Shown: piece after piece, positions 12,491-23,236 of the stretch
How the letters are laid out: each line of letters starts with the position of its first letter
Position numbering within the stretch: the first letter of the stretch is position 1
Assembly (NCBI GenBank): GCA_900074885.1
Contig: FJUW01000015.1
Coordinates: forward strand, 815,978 to 879,977
Reading direction: 5' to 3'
From: Rhynchosporium graminicola
Taxonomy: Eukaryota; Ascomycota; Leotiomycetes; Helotiales; Ploettnerulaceae
DNA: 64,000 nt
Made by a program: the position numbers and the translations under genes
Notes under the pieces: model-generated
Told to the model about the DNA's origin: nothing
What the model saw: the letters and a program-made list of their open reading frames with translations, nothing else
The model's database searches: none

Positions 12491-13332
12491 ATGTCTAACC
12501 CACGCATCGAAGAGCTTGAGGATGACGAGGTCGTCAACAAGAACGTTACAGCAGAGGATGAGGGATCCGATAGCTCCGACTCCGAGGGAGAGGCTGCTGA
12601 GGCCGAAATCCCCGTAGAGGGCCAAATTGTCCATTCCCGCAACGAGAAGAAGGCACGCAAATCAATCTTGAAGCTCGGCCTTGTTAAGGTTCCAGGTATC
12701 ACTCGTGTTACCTTGAGAAGACCAAAGAACGTGAGTGTTCCCGGGGCGTGCTTGAGCTTCTAGATAGCTTGATGGGCAGTGACATTGGATATTTACTGCA
12801 TTGCTCGGAATGATCATAGGGAGTAGAGGCTTTTTGGATCCTACAGATGTTCTGGACTGTATGCTGATTTGCTCTCTTACAGATCCTCTTCGTCATCAAC
12901 CAACCTGAGGTTTACAAGTCCCCTTCGTCCAACACCTACATGTAAGCTAGTTTTCGAGTATTACACCGCCCTACGACTGATAGTTTATGTAGCGTCTTCG
13001 GTGAGGCCAAGATCGAGGACTTGAACTCTCAAGCTCAAGCATCCGCTGCTCAACAGCTCGCTGCTGCTGACTCCCACGATCACGCCGGACATGACCATTC
13101 TGGCCATGACCACGCTGGACACGACAACGGCAAGGGCAAGGCTATTGAGACCAGTGAAGATAAGAAGGACGATGATGAGGATGATGCAGAGGAGGTCGAT
13201 GCTACTGGGCTCGAGGACAAGGACATTGAATTGGTTATGACCCAAGCCAGTGTCTCGCGCAACAAGGCTGTCAAGGCATTGAAGGAGAACGACAATGACA
13301 TAGTCAACTCCATTATGGCTCTGAGCATATAG
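12491..13332 (+). CDS. EGD2: Nascent polypeptide-associated complex subunit alpha
   Basis: Ribosome-bound chaperone subunit that, with the beta subunit, shields nascent chains in the cytosol. Exons 12491-12730, 12883-12941 and 12993-13332 give 212 aa. The NAC domain spans about residues 45-115 ([36 protein letters not shown]). A UBA domain ends the protein at about 173-212 ([20 protein letters not shown]). Between them, residues 128-144 form a His/Asp/Gly repeat ([17 protein letters not shown]), followed by an acidic stretch. The repeat is unusual for this family and could bind metal; that is inference. Introns are 152 and 51 nt. Confidence 0.95.
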
Positions 13333-13843
13333 TGTGATTAGGGAACGGGTCATGTTAGTCTCGATGGATAGGACTTGACCTGGGTAGTTGGGGGAAGTTT
13401 GATGGAAGATGCATAACATGCATCTAATAACTACATCTGAATACTAGCATTCTGAAAACTTTTGTGTACTCCAACTCTACACCTTCAGATCTCGGAATAT
13501 TTTATCTTCGTAATTGACGTTGCTTCGTGACAATAGTTGTGAATCTCTCAACTTAACATGCTGGAACAGGTCTGAAGGATGGTGTAAGGATACCGAGTAA
13601 TATGAATAGAATTTTGGCATGTAATACTGCAAGTCCCCGTCCCTTATAGATACGATAATCTACACCCTAACTTACTGATAGCCAACATTGCTATTGCTAA
13701 ATGCAAGCATGGCTCAGGAGAGTATCGGGAATGTTTGGATGTATGCGGTCACGTGAAAGAAAGAGATTTAGCAAGCTCACCAGCCATTGTTTGTGCGCTC
13801 CATCGCAATTCTCCACTCCCCAATCCTCTCAAACCACATCAAA
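13333..13843. other. Intergenic, NAC-alpha 3' flank and ATP7 promoter
   Basis: About 510 bp with no open frame of interest. A CT-rich, CACATC-containing stretch precedes the ATP7 start, as is common for fungal housekeeping promoters. Confidence 0.5.
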
Positions 13844-14646
13844 ATGGCAGCCGGAGTAAGTTCAGACGCTCGATTTAATGCAATTATATCCGCGAAGCTT
13901 CTGCCGAGTCCCTGAGAAGTGTTCCAATCATCCACACCCCGTGTCCGAGACGTGCCGAAGTTGGCGACTCCTCTTCACGAAGCCAGCTAACATATCTCCT
14001 CTCACAGCGAAGTGCAGCACTCAAGCTCGACTGGGCGAAAGTCACCCAATCCCTCGGTCTCCGTGGCCAAACCGCCGCCTCCCTCCAGGCTTTCAAGAAG
14101 CGCAACGAGGATGCCCGTCGACGCGTACAGATCCTTTCTGAGCAGCCACAAAAGGTCGACTTCGCACACTACAAGTCCGTCCTGAAGAACCAGGCCGTAA
14201 TCGACGAGATCGAGAAGCACTTCAGTACATTCAAGCCTGCTACTTACGATGTTGGAAGACAGATTAAGGCCATTGAGGCTTTTGAGGCACAGGCTGTGAA
14301 GAATGCTGAGGAGACCAAGGGACGTGTGGATTTGGAGTTGAAGGACTTGGAGGCTACTTTGAAGAATATCGAGACTGCCAGACCATTTGAGGATCTTACG
14401 GTGGTAAGTATCACTGGGGTGATGGAATGCGATCCAAGGGACAGAACTGATTCGCTGTGTGCTACTAGGACGAAGTTGCTGCTGCTCGCCCAGATATCGA
14501 TGAGAAGACCAACCAACTTGTTTCCAAGGGACGCTGGGGGGTGCCCGGCTACAAGGTATGTTCAAGCAGTGAAACTGCTCTGGGTTCTGTATTTCAGCTC
14601 ACTGACTTCTCCACAGGAGAAATTCGGCGACCTATCGGTGCTATAA
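13844..14646 (+). CDS. ATP7: Mitochondrial F1Fo ATP synthase subunit d
   Basis: Peripheral-stalk subunit of mitochondrial ATP synthase. Exons: 13844-13855, 14008-14403, 14469-14555 and 14617-14646, giving 174 aa, the same length as yeast Atp7. The first exon encodes only MAAG before a 152-nt intron; the assignment rests on GTAAGT at 13856 and CACAG before 14008, and on the next exon starting RSAALKLDW. Family features include [26 protein letters not shown] and the end of the protein at [16 protein letters not shown]. No transit peptide is evident, as usual for this subunit. Confidence 0.93.
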
Positions 14647-15007
14647 ATGCCTCCTTCGCAACGTTTCTTATATCCCCTGTACTAGTGTAAATAAATGGTC
14701 AATACAAGAGCAAACACAGATGGTATTCTCAATTTACAAACAGGTACAGCGTGTAACACTCAGTCTTTCGGGGATCATACCGGGGATGTGAGCATTCCAA
14801 ACAGGCTTTTCTGGCTCAGAGTGGCCTACGACTGCAATTACCTGCTTTGTCTTTATGGCCAAGTAAATATGTGAACACTCTAGGGAGCAAAACAGGCCTT
14901 TTCGTGTGGTATCAGGATAATCTCGCCAAGTCTTCTTGTGAGTTATTGCCTTAGATTGCAATTGGCAAGGGCAGCGCAATGATTGCAAGACCATTTTCCC
15001 TATTTTT
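14647..15007. other. Intergenic between ATP7 and hydrolase fragment
   Basis: ATP7 3' flank. No gene recognised; a minus-strand frame at 14734-14994 shows no domain. Confidence 0.5.
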
Positions 15008-15592
15008 TCAACTCTTACACTTCATTAAAATTCTCCGTCGCCGGCTACACTTGCTCAAGTTCCTCTCAAAGTGCTTATTTGAAAACGGCACAAATCCATC
15101 CTTACCACTCCTGCTATCCAACAGCCCAGATCTCTGCTCCTCCGCTTCACCCTCCTCATCACTTTCAATCAACCATCTAAGATCCTCAATCATATCACTC
15201 TCAGCTTGCACAGCCCTTTCCAATAGCGGCGCCTCCAACCAGAAAGTATGAGGCCACCCAACCACAACATCCAGCTTAACATTTACACCCGCACATCTCA
15301 AAGCCTCCGCATAACACATACCATCAGAATAACACACATCATTCGTCGAGATCTGAATCCAATGTCTCGGCATACCCTTCAAATCCTTTGCTTTCAGAGG
15401 GAGGGCTTCCTTCGTCCTATTCTGACTAGCCACAGCCACTCCGCTGAGTAGCGAGGTATGAAAAGCCTCAGACATAGACGCATGGTACTCCTTGAACCTC
15501 TCTGGTAGGTTGACACACCCTTCTTTAGCATCGCACGTCACTGGTCCTCTCAGTAGCACACCATGAATCGTTTTGTTGCGATTATAGAGCCC
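15008..15592 (-). pseudogene. Alpha/beta-hydrolase, C-terminal half (split gene)
   Basis: Reads leftward as the C-terminal part of an alpha/beta-hydrolase-3 type esterase/lipase. It begins near GLYNRNKTIHGVLLRGPVT and continues through PRHWIQISTNDVCYSDG (acid residue region) to VVVGWPHTFWLEAP, which carries the catalytic His. The half with the nucleophilic Ser is missing from this strand and lies immediately to the right on the opposite strand. The long minus-strand frame runs on to 15688, but its last ~30 codons are a shadow of the other half. The charged tail after the His region is long (LIESDEEGEAEE and a basic end). I call it a broken gene: the two halves cannot be joined in one transcript. 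Confidence 0.75.
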
Positions 15593-15597
15593 CATTT

Positions 15598-15812
15598 CTG
15601 GTCGATCTGACATGTCGTCGCATATGCAAAGAACTGCAATGTACAGTCTACTCTGTGGATCACAGCCTTGTGCCGGAATTCTCAGCATCGAGAGCTCTGG
15701 CTGATGCGATGTCGGCGTTCAGTTATATCACTTCGGCTAGGAAAGCTAGTCGGTTGATTGTGATGGGGGGCTCGTCGGGTGGACAACTTGCTGCCCAGAT
15801 ATCGCAGACGTA
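15598..15812 (+). pseudogene. Alpha/beta-hydrolase, nucleophile-elbow half (inverted)
   Basis: Reads rightward in one frame: CKELQCTVYSVDHSLVPEF, then ALADAMSAFSYI, then RLIVMGGSSGGQLAAQ, followed by a donor-like GTAAGC at about 15810. This is the YxLxPE and GxSxG region of the same hydrolase family whose C-terminal half lies on the minus strand at 15008-15592. The Ser of GGSSGG is the expected nucleophile. The upstream oxyanion-hole HGG segment was not found on either strand nearby. The arrangement means an inversion with a breakpoint near 15,595, or two unrelated fragments placed head to head. Confidence 0.72.
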
Positions 15813-16989
15813 AGCCATTGAAATATGGCTTGTAATACTTCAGTCATCAGGTATTTTCCGTGTGATGTCTGTACTACTACTTTAGAAAACTCTCTAGTAG
15901 TATACTCTTCTTGGATGCCAGGCCGTCGAGAACAAGAGGCCGAGGAGGGTGTTGCGATTTCAGCTTATTGCATAGACGCTCAAACCTTGCTATTACAAGT
16001 GGTGGCTCACAGATATTTTCAACCTGAGCCAGTAATCAGGGCTTAGTCGAATCGTTCCTATCATATCTCCAAATTCAATATTACGCCTACGTCTTAAGAG
16101 TAAAGCTATTGATAATAGCTGGCATCGTAACAAGAAATCCGGAGGTTTTTCAGACCTCCGATCCAGAAAATGAAACTATGCTTGACTGTAGCCACAGTCA
16201 TATGAAACGTGTTGGTATTGTGGTTGATAAAGACTATCCATGATAGTATGTACAACATATGAAAAGTCTCGTTCATTGTCCCAAATTTCGAACATTGAAG
16301 GAGGCGTGAGGCTAACTTATACGAAGGAATGTTCGGATTTCGATGAAGAGTACAGTAGTAGGCGACTCCTTGTTAGGTTATCTTAGGCAGTTAACCAATT
16401 AATACTCATCACTATGGCTTAGATCCGATTTTGAAGGTTTCTAGATTACATCACTCGTCCTACATCTAGAGCGACATCATTTAGTATCCTTCAAGGAGGG
16501 GACACGAATAACACTAAGTGCTATAGGAAAAGTTCTCCTCGGCCACCTCCTTTGAATCACGCTAATACAAAGGTCTCCTCAAGATGATCTTTTGTATTCC
16601 CGTATTTCTTTATCTATCTGCTGCCACATCCAGATACAATCGTGCCTCTAAAGTATCTGCTGCATTCTCTGCAGCGTAAACCTGAAGAAATCTTTTACAA
16701 ATTGTCCTCCTTCTGTAAGCAAGTCCATAAAGCCAGTATGAAGAGAGAGTAACTCAGCTTTGATAACCATATGCTGACGGACTACACTCCTTAAGAGAGA
16801 AGAAGACTCGGTTGTATTCAGACCACTTTCCACTCAAGTTATAACTTAGTAATGGCGGGGGCTACAATCGAGTATAATTATAAATCCGAGTTATACTTTG
16901 TTTTATACAAGGGAGAAGGAAAAGGGTTCATTCAAGAGAAGTAAGCGAATCGGGTTTTTTGTGCGCCATTGAAGGAGATACTCGAGCAG
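15813..16989. other. Gene-free, decayed DNA
   Basis: No coding frame that I can assign. The region is moderately AT-rich and leads into the transposase remnant. It may include the missing N-terminal part of the hydrolase or transposon sequence too degraded to read. Confidence 0.5.
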
Positions 16990-17312
16990 CCATGAGACTT
17001 CTTCTGTTTTAGATAATGGTAGGGTTCATGGCAAAGTAAATACTCCCGAAATCATGGCTTTTGTAACGCCGTAAGGGTAGAATGCCATATAAACTCTATC
17101 GACTGGTCTCCTTACTCTCCTAATTTTAACCCTATCGAGAAACTCTGGAGGATATCAAAGCAACGAATAAGTAATCAGAATCCATATGGAGGTGGGGCTC
17201 TTGAAGACTCAATGAAAGTCATGTTAGATATTCAGGACAAGGAGATGTCTATTGATTTAATCAATAGATTCGTTGATACTATGACTACTTGTGCTTGGGA
17301 TAAATAAACCCC
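16990..17312 (+). mobile_element. Degenerate Tc1/mariner-type transposase remnant
   Basis: Two pieces of a DDE_3 transposase in different frames. The first (about 17012-17060) reads LDNGRVHGKVNTPEIMAF and carries the second catalytic Asp. The second (about 17097-17307) reads DWSPYSPNFNPIEKLWRIS, the hallmark around the third acidic residue, and ends at TAA after TTCAWDK. Stops and at least one frameshift lie between them, so it is inactive. The end of this frame (17283-17312) is repeated imperfectly in inverted orientation at about 17414-17447, suggesting a second truncated copy or a terminal inverted repeat. Confidence 0.75.
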
Positions 17313-18652
17313 TACCCTGTCGCGGAGTTCTAGCAGGTTCTTCCCCATAATCAGACTGAAATTAGTTAAATGATTGGATGCTAGTCCTTGTGAGGCTCGT
17401 GCTGATAAAGACAGGATAAGGTTTTATTTATCCAAACCACAAGTACTTCGTATACCTCGAGAAGGTTAAAGTGAGAAAAGGATTCCCTCAACTTTCTTGA
17501 GGTTTCAGGAATAGAGCCCGCCGAGGAAATGGATATAGAGCTGATATATTACAAGTTTATATCGTATACATTGACACCTTATCTCAAAACTATGTTTTCA
17601 CAACGTAGAGGAGGTGGCCACAGATTAAAGGTGATTGTTACGTTTTACGTACACTGTCCCGCAGTCTATTATAGTACTATATGATAAGCTGTGGCATGGG
17701 TTCTGGGGTTTTCCGAAAAACCCACCCATGGAGCCCCAAGGGTGGGTTTTATACCAGTAAGAAGTGTAAGAGGGAAACCCATGGATATTTTATGGGTACC
17801 CTTGGGTTTTCTGGGTTTCACAAGTCGTAAATCTTTCGTATGTTTCATCATAGTACTATGCAAAACTCCATACTCCTAATTATCCTTAGATTTTTATAAT
17901 CTTGTTACTAAATATATGAAAGATATTCAAGTTATGAAGCCTAGAAAACCCCTGGGGCGTATGGGTTGGTTTCCTTTTGGACTTACCACCCATGGGGCCC
18001 CATGCCGCAGCCTACTATTTTGAACCTTTTCATATCTGATACAATTGCGATATCGATGTCAGAAATGGCTGCTTATGGCAGCAAGGGCCTAACGCATGAT
18101 CTGTGTATAGAAAAGTCACGATATGATTTTAAAAGCTTGGCTACATTATTATCACAGGTCTGCAGTTCCCTCGCTGGGAAAGTTATTGTCAGCTAGATCA
18201 GGCAACGCAAGGTAATTCGTAGGTTGGAGAAGGAGTGGACTATTTGTTCTCGGTTTTTTAACTCCATTTAGTAAATCTATCTGGTACTGCAGATGTGGAT
18301 GTGGTTAAGGCTACGCAATTTTTTGCCGGGAAAGATAGGGGTGTTCATTGCGTGAGATATGGTGCGCTACTACCGAGCTGTAGGTCACTCGATAGGTGAA
18401 AATATTTTGAAGAGAAGTCAAAGGACTTGAGCTTGATCATCATGTTTACATTTTATCAGACTATCTGAGGCAACGTGAGAAAGGATCATTTCGGGAGTAG
18501 GTCCTAGGGAGGTCAAGATTCGGTGGGCGATCACATATTGACACTGTTATCACTAATCCCTCTATTATCAGCCTCAAGAACATGCATCGATATCCTTTGG
18601 CTCCGCAGCCCAACTGGATAGTTCCACAAGCCCAGGCACTCCATCCATCCCA
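17313..18652. other. Gene-free, transposon-derived debris
   Basis: Apart from the hairpins and the inverted transposase scrap, no coding region is supported. Short frames on both strands at 17669-17879 only translate the palindromic repeats. Confidence 0.5.
17690..18012. repeat. GC-rich palindromic repeats (CCCATGG/GGGTTT type)
   Basis: Several short hairpins share the words AAACCC, CCCATGG and GGGTTT. The best is a perfect 10-bp inverted repeat, AAACCCACCC at 17718-17727 and GGGTGGGTTT at 17740-17749, with a 12-nt loop. A second weaker pair is AAACCCA (17775-17781) with TGGGTTT (17803-17809). Similar words recur at 17945-18010. They stand out from the AT-rich surroundings. Confidence 0.6.
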
Positions 18653-20020
18653 TCACTGGCCTAGCGGTACTAACTTCGGTCTGACATAAGTCCAGCCCGT
18701 ACAATTCTTCCAAGCACTCTGTCTCTTTTTGATAAGCTCATGCGGGACCTGAATCGCCGGGTTATAGTTCTTATACTCCCCCAACACGAAGCCAGTGCAA
18801 GCGCGCGGATACGGACACGAATCAGCCCAGGCTTCCTTACGCACCGTGTTGAAGTCGTCCCAGGAGACTGCCGAAGGCTCGGCGGGGAGTTTATATTGTA
18901 CGCTAGACACAGACTGCGGCGCTAGGGTGAGGGTTACATCCGTGGCTGTCGGGCCGCAGGGAGCGGTACGCACGTTGAATCCTTGACCTGCGGAACGGTA
19001 GAAGGCTGTTACGGATGGGAGGACGAGGTAGACGCTTGGCGAGGTAAAGGTTTGCCCGTTACGCACGACGGTGTTGGCATGACCTGCCCTCGTAGGTAAC
19101 GGCGTGAGCGTGCTACCGTTCTGCGCGCAAAAGTCGCCGGATACTGTAGTTACTGGCCAGTAGTACATGGTGCCGGTATCTAGCCAGGAGTTTAGCATAA
19201 TAAAAACACAATATATCAGAATAAATTTAGGAAAGTGGATCCTAATCCAAGATCACTCAGCCCTGAATGGTGGAGTTTACATACAGTCTGCTCCGACAGT
19301 ACATTCAGCGAGATCGGGTTTAACAGGGCAGTCCCATTGAGGTTGATCGCAGGGTGGGACACGGTATTGTACGAGATCATCCCAGGTGGTGGGGTAGTCG
19401 GTCGCTGTTGCTGCTGCGGAAGTGCTGGCGCTCCATGCTGACCACAGCTTAGAGCATTGGTTACTATTCCGAGAGTACGTGCACGTCGGCACAATATTCG
19501 TAGTATGGTAGGTCTCGGGATACCACTTCAACAATTTAGTATAGTAAAAATACGATGTCTCAGGATCAAAAGGTTACTGATCCTGAGCCGAGATCACAGA
19601 GAATTTGAGGGAGGGAAAAGTACATACAGTCGTGTAGTTGAAGTAGGTTGAGTAGCTCCTAGCAAGAGTGGTTGTGGGCGCTCTGGAGACCTCTCTCGAG
19701 TGTCCATCACAGAGCTTCGTCCATTGCATGGTGCTGTAATCAACAAGCTCAAAATTTGTGTACGTCTCAAGCCACTGGGGAAGAACAGTAGTCGTCCCTG
19801 GGAATTGAGATAACATCTGTGTAACAAAAGAGTTTGATCGGTAGGAGCTCCATGACTTCACACACGCGTTGGCTGGGTCGACTTTGGCTTCTGGAGTCTG
19901 TCTTCTGAAAACTGGTGGTGGAGTTATCTCTGGTCGAAATGGTACGGCGCAGTTTGAAAGAGATGGTAGCAAAATCCAGAGCAGCATGCTCGTCTCTGAA
20001 ATGAACATTTGGTTGAACAT
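18653..20020 (-). CDS. Secreted protein of unknown function
   Basis: I do not recognise the family. Exons are 19628-20020, 19285-19558 and 18653-19179, giving 397 aa; both introns have good donors (GTATGT). The first acceptor is the less certain: I chose CTGAG before 19558 because nearer ones run into a TAA. The N-terminus is a signal peptide (SMLLWILLPSLSNCA, cleavage expected after CA). The mature protein has many Trp, Tyr, Cys and Thr/Ser, several N-glycosylation sequons (e.g. NYTT) and no membrane segment or GPI signal, so it is probably extracellular. The start could also be one of two nearby in-frame ATGs. It lies beside transposon debris. Confidence 0.7.
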
Positions 20021-20777
20021 GATGTGGAGAATTGAATGCACGCAACTTAGACTGACAGTCCACACTTAGAGCAAATCGACTTTATATGTACTCGTTGACT
20101 CCAAGGGCTGGGCTTCCGAGCTTAAGATAGCTCAAGCATCACACCATGCGAAGCTATATTGTAGCACATGTCCGCGGTTCAGCCTTGTGAGAACATGATT
20201 ACGATACGCTTGAACGGCGTGACGAAGTCGCACAGAACAATCATCCGATTTTGGGGATTTCAAAGCCCTGAAAGTGCGTGCGGTCTACGCAATCCCCAGA
20301 TGCGGAAATGGAACGTAACGAGAACACAACATAACCTGCTCACGGTAACCGGTGTCCTAGAAAAGTCGCATCGAAGGATTCATTTATCGTATCGAGGCAC
20401 CACCGTACATGGCAATATTGGTGGCGTGTGCGGGGAAATATGTCCCGAAGTACCGTATGGCACTGTCAACAATGATTCAGCTGGCGGGAGGAACCGAACC
20501 TGCATGCAAATTGTCTTGGTATTGGAAAGTTGCCTTTGGGGCTGAAAGAGTGCAGATGCCAAGGGTCAGCACGATGGTCGAGGATGATACGTGACATTTC
20601 GGAGGAAGACAATCGAATTGTGTCTACCACGGGGATGGCGAGGGCGAGAAGCACTACAGATCGCAAGAACCAAAATGTCGGAAAATGAACATGAAATGAT
20701 GGGTGGGCAAGGGGCACTACCCGCTCATTGACTTATGCAAGAGGCATGATGAGTATTGGTGGCAGATACTCGGTCGA
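20021..20777. other. Intergenic, no gene recognised
   Basis: Frames of 60-125 codons exist on both strands at 20168-20717, without family resemblance or consistent splice sites. It should hold the promoter of the secreted-protein gene. Confidence 0.5.
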
Positions 20778-22966
20778 TTAATTGCTACTTAATAACTTTT
20801 CCACAGCCCATTTCACCGAGAGATTCCTCAGATCACTGTAATGCTGTCCGACTCCCACGAAAAGTACCGGAACATTGGTTGCATGTACCATGCTGACCAG
20901 AGTGCCAACCATATCTCCCACAGTGTCGCATTTAGAGATGATGAAGCCATCTAGAGACCGTCCACTGCCGAATGCTTTGTTGAAATTGCGTGCCTGCGCT
21001 ACAGAGTCTGTTCCCACCAAGGCCTAGAAGTGTCAGAAGACGTTATGGGAATGAGCTTGCAGTACTTACTTCTCCAACCATGAGGATCTTGTCAGGTTGG
21101 GCGAACTTGGCGAATTTCTCAAGCGAAGACATCAGACGCTACAGACTGTCAGAAAGTTGAGGATAACGAGTTCATGCATAAACGAACCTCGTCATTGTGT
21201 CGGCGACCAGCGGTATCAATCAAGACAACATCAAAACCTTCCTGCCCAGCAAAACTTACGGCGTCCTTCGCAACATTTGCTGCATCTTTTCCGTATCCCT
21301 TCTGATATAATTCAACCTCTCCACCTTCTCGAGATGTAAGTTCCTTTAGATTGCGTACATGAACAGCCAATTGTTCCACTGCACCAGATCTGAAAGTATC
21401 ACAAGCCACGACCAGGACTTTGTACTTGTTCTGTAAGAGGAAGAAGCATATTTTGGAAAGGTTCGTTGATTTTCCGACACCGTTCACACCAACAATGGAC
21501 ATCACATAAGGGCGTCGTTTCTGTAAAGACAATGCGGAGGGCGCGGTAACTGCGTCAATTTCTCGCAGGAGATCAAGAGACGAGGTCGGCGTCAGGATTT
21601 TCCGCAAGGAAGACTCCATAGCGATTTGAATCTTCGCTTGTACGCCTAATACGTATTAGAAGGGTTTCACCAATTTTAGTGCAAGTACACTTACTCTCAA
21701 AGTTGCCTGTCTTTACCCCAATTAATTCCCTCTCTACACCTTCGCAAAGCCGCATGGCAGCTTCTCGCGCAACGTTCTTTCGTAGTAGATGGTCTTCCAT
21801 TCCTTTGATAGCTTTATCCAAATCCTCTTTCGTCAGAGTCTTGCCTCCTACAACATTTCTGAAAAGTCCTCCAATCGCACTCAGGCTCGACCCTACTATT
21901 CCGGTAGCTGGACCTGTCGCATCCACTTTCTTAGCGTCTGCTGAGGCCAAAATCGAGTTGACCTGATCATCCAGATCCTTCAAGACGAATTGTCCTTTGC
22001 CGGTCTTCGAGCCCCAGGTCGCATGATCAACCTCCTCCATGGTCCCTGGTCGGTCCTTGCCCTCGTCCTCGCCTGATGTTGCGCCATTCAATGGTGCGGA
22101 ATAATCGAGTGGAGTGTCGCTATCTTCATCTGCTAATCCATCTGCGTCCCATTTCCTTCCTTTCTTAGGAGTAGCCTTGCCCTTCTTCAGGAATGATTCG
22201 TCTCCAGATGATGCATATGCGTTCGGTGTAATGGCAGCCTTCCGCGATCTTCGAGATCCCTTTCCTCCAGGTCCTGACTTTCCAGTAAGTATATGGCTCG
22301 CTGGTGTACTTGGTCGCGAGGTATCGGGAGTTGCCACAGGGGTAGAGTCGTTCGAGGTGAGATCCTGATAGTTATTCTTCGAAGCACCGCGGGATAGAAG
22401 TCCAGGTAGAGGCGGAGGCTCATCGTCAAACTTTTCGGAAACTACAGGGGGAGCTTCCTCGACAAATGCTGTTGCTTCTGCTACTTTCGTATCTTGGTTT
22501 ATAGCTGTCTTTTCGAGCTTTTGAATTTGCTGATCGAAATACTCGTCGAAATGACACTCCACGAGAGTAGTATGTGGTTTCCTCAATTGGTCGCCGTACA
22601 GATCCACGAAGATAGTCTTGATATTGTCTACGAGCTTGTCAATCCATGATAGATGAAGAAGTGATCTGTAGACAGCCTGCGAGAGACAAAATTAGCGGCC
22701 ATAATCTCACTTTTCCACAGTAAACGTACAACGAATATAATATTCAGCTCCTTCACTGTCGTCCATTTCAATGTATGCTGCTCGTATTTGTATGGTGGAT
22801 TATTTGCTGCTGAGATATCATTTGCAACACCTGCTCCTGGAAGTGTGCGCTCCTCAATGAAGACATTCGTGATCAGGCTATTAATGATCGAGGGGCTTGT
22901 CGGCGCATAGGACTTTGACCACAGCACTACACCAGAAGTGGTGAGAATTTCGAAAGAATCCAACAT
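20778..22966 (-). CDS. SRP101: Signal recognition particle receptor subunit alpha
   Basis: GTPase that docks SRP-ribosome complexes at the ER membrane. Exons: 22730-22966, 21695-22676, 21188-21645, 21070-21138 and 20778-21023, with introns of 46-53 nt, giving 663 aa. The N-terminal longin-like SRX domain (MLDSFEILTTSGVVLWSKSY) binds the beta subunit. A long charged linker follows (residues ~140-340), containing PPPLPGL and basic patches. The NG domain has G1 VGVNGVGKSTN (~457-467), DTFRSGAVEQL, DTAGR and SKCD. All GTPase motifs are intact. The donor at the third intron is GTTCGT, less common but required for phase and for the DEVRLMSSLEKF-type junction. It shares its 5' region with YIF1. Confidence 0.95.
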
Positions 22967-23236
22967 CCTGGACTTTTGATTGTGTGCTGCTACTAGATCT
23001 CAACACAATAGTGAACAATAAAGAACTTGGTACGAAGCTGTCGCAAGCATACAGAAGTCCCTGGAGCCCGATAAGGCTGAATGGAAGGAAGTCTTGGCAT
23101 TCGGTATCGGGAGTTATGTAAGCCGGGTTGCGAAGCTCTGAAAATGGATATGTTGTCAACACTGTTCGCGACCATAAACTTGATTTTGAACAGATAGTCA
23201 CTCCGAAACCCGGCGCTATAAGAAACCTCTTACAAG
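22967..23236. promoter_or_regulatory. Bidirectional promoter region of SRP101 and YIF1
   Basis: Only 270 bp separate the start codons of two divergent secretory-pathway genes. No specific operator sequence could be identified by eye. Shared regulation is an inference from spacing and function. Confidence 0.55.

Noticed and set aside
15600..15688. First ~30 codons of the minus-strand hydrolase frame as real N-terminus
   Set aside because: The plus strand here encodes the conserved SVDHSLVPEF segment of the same family, so the minus reading is a shadow.
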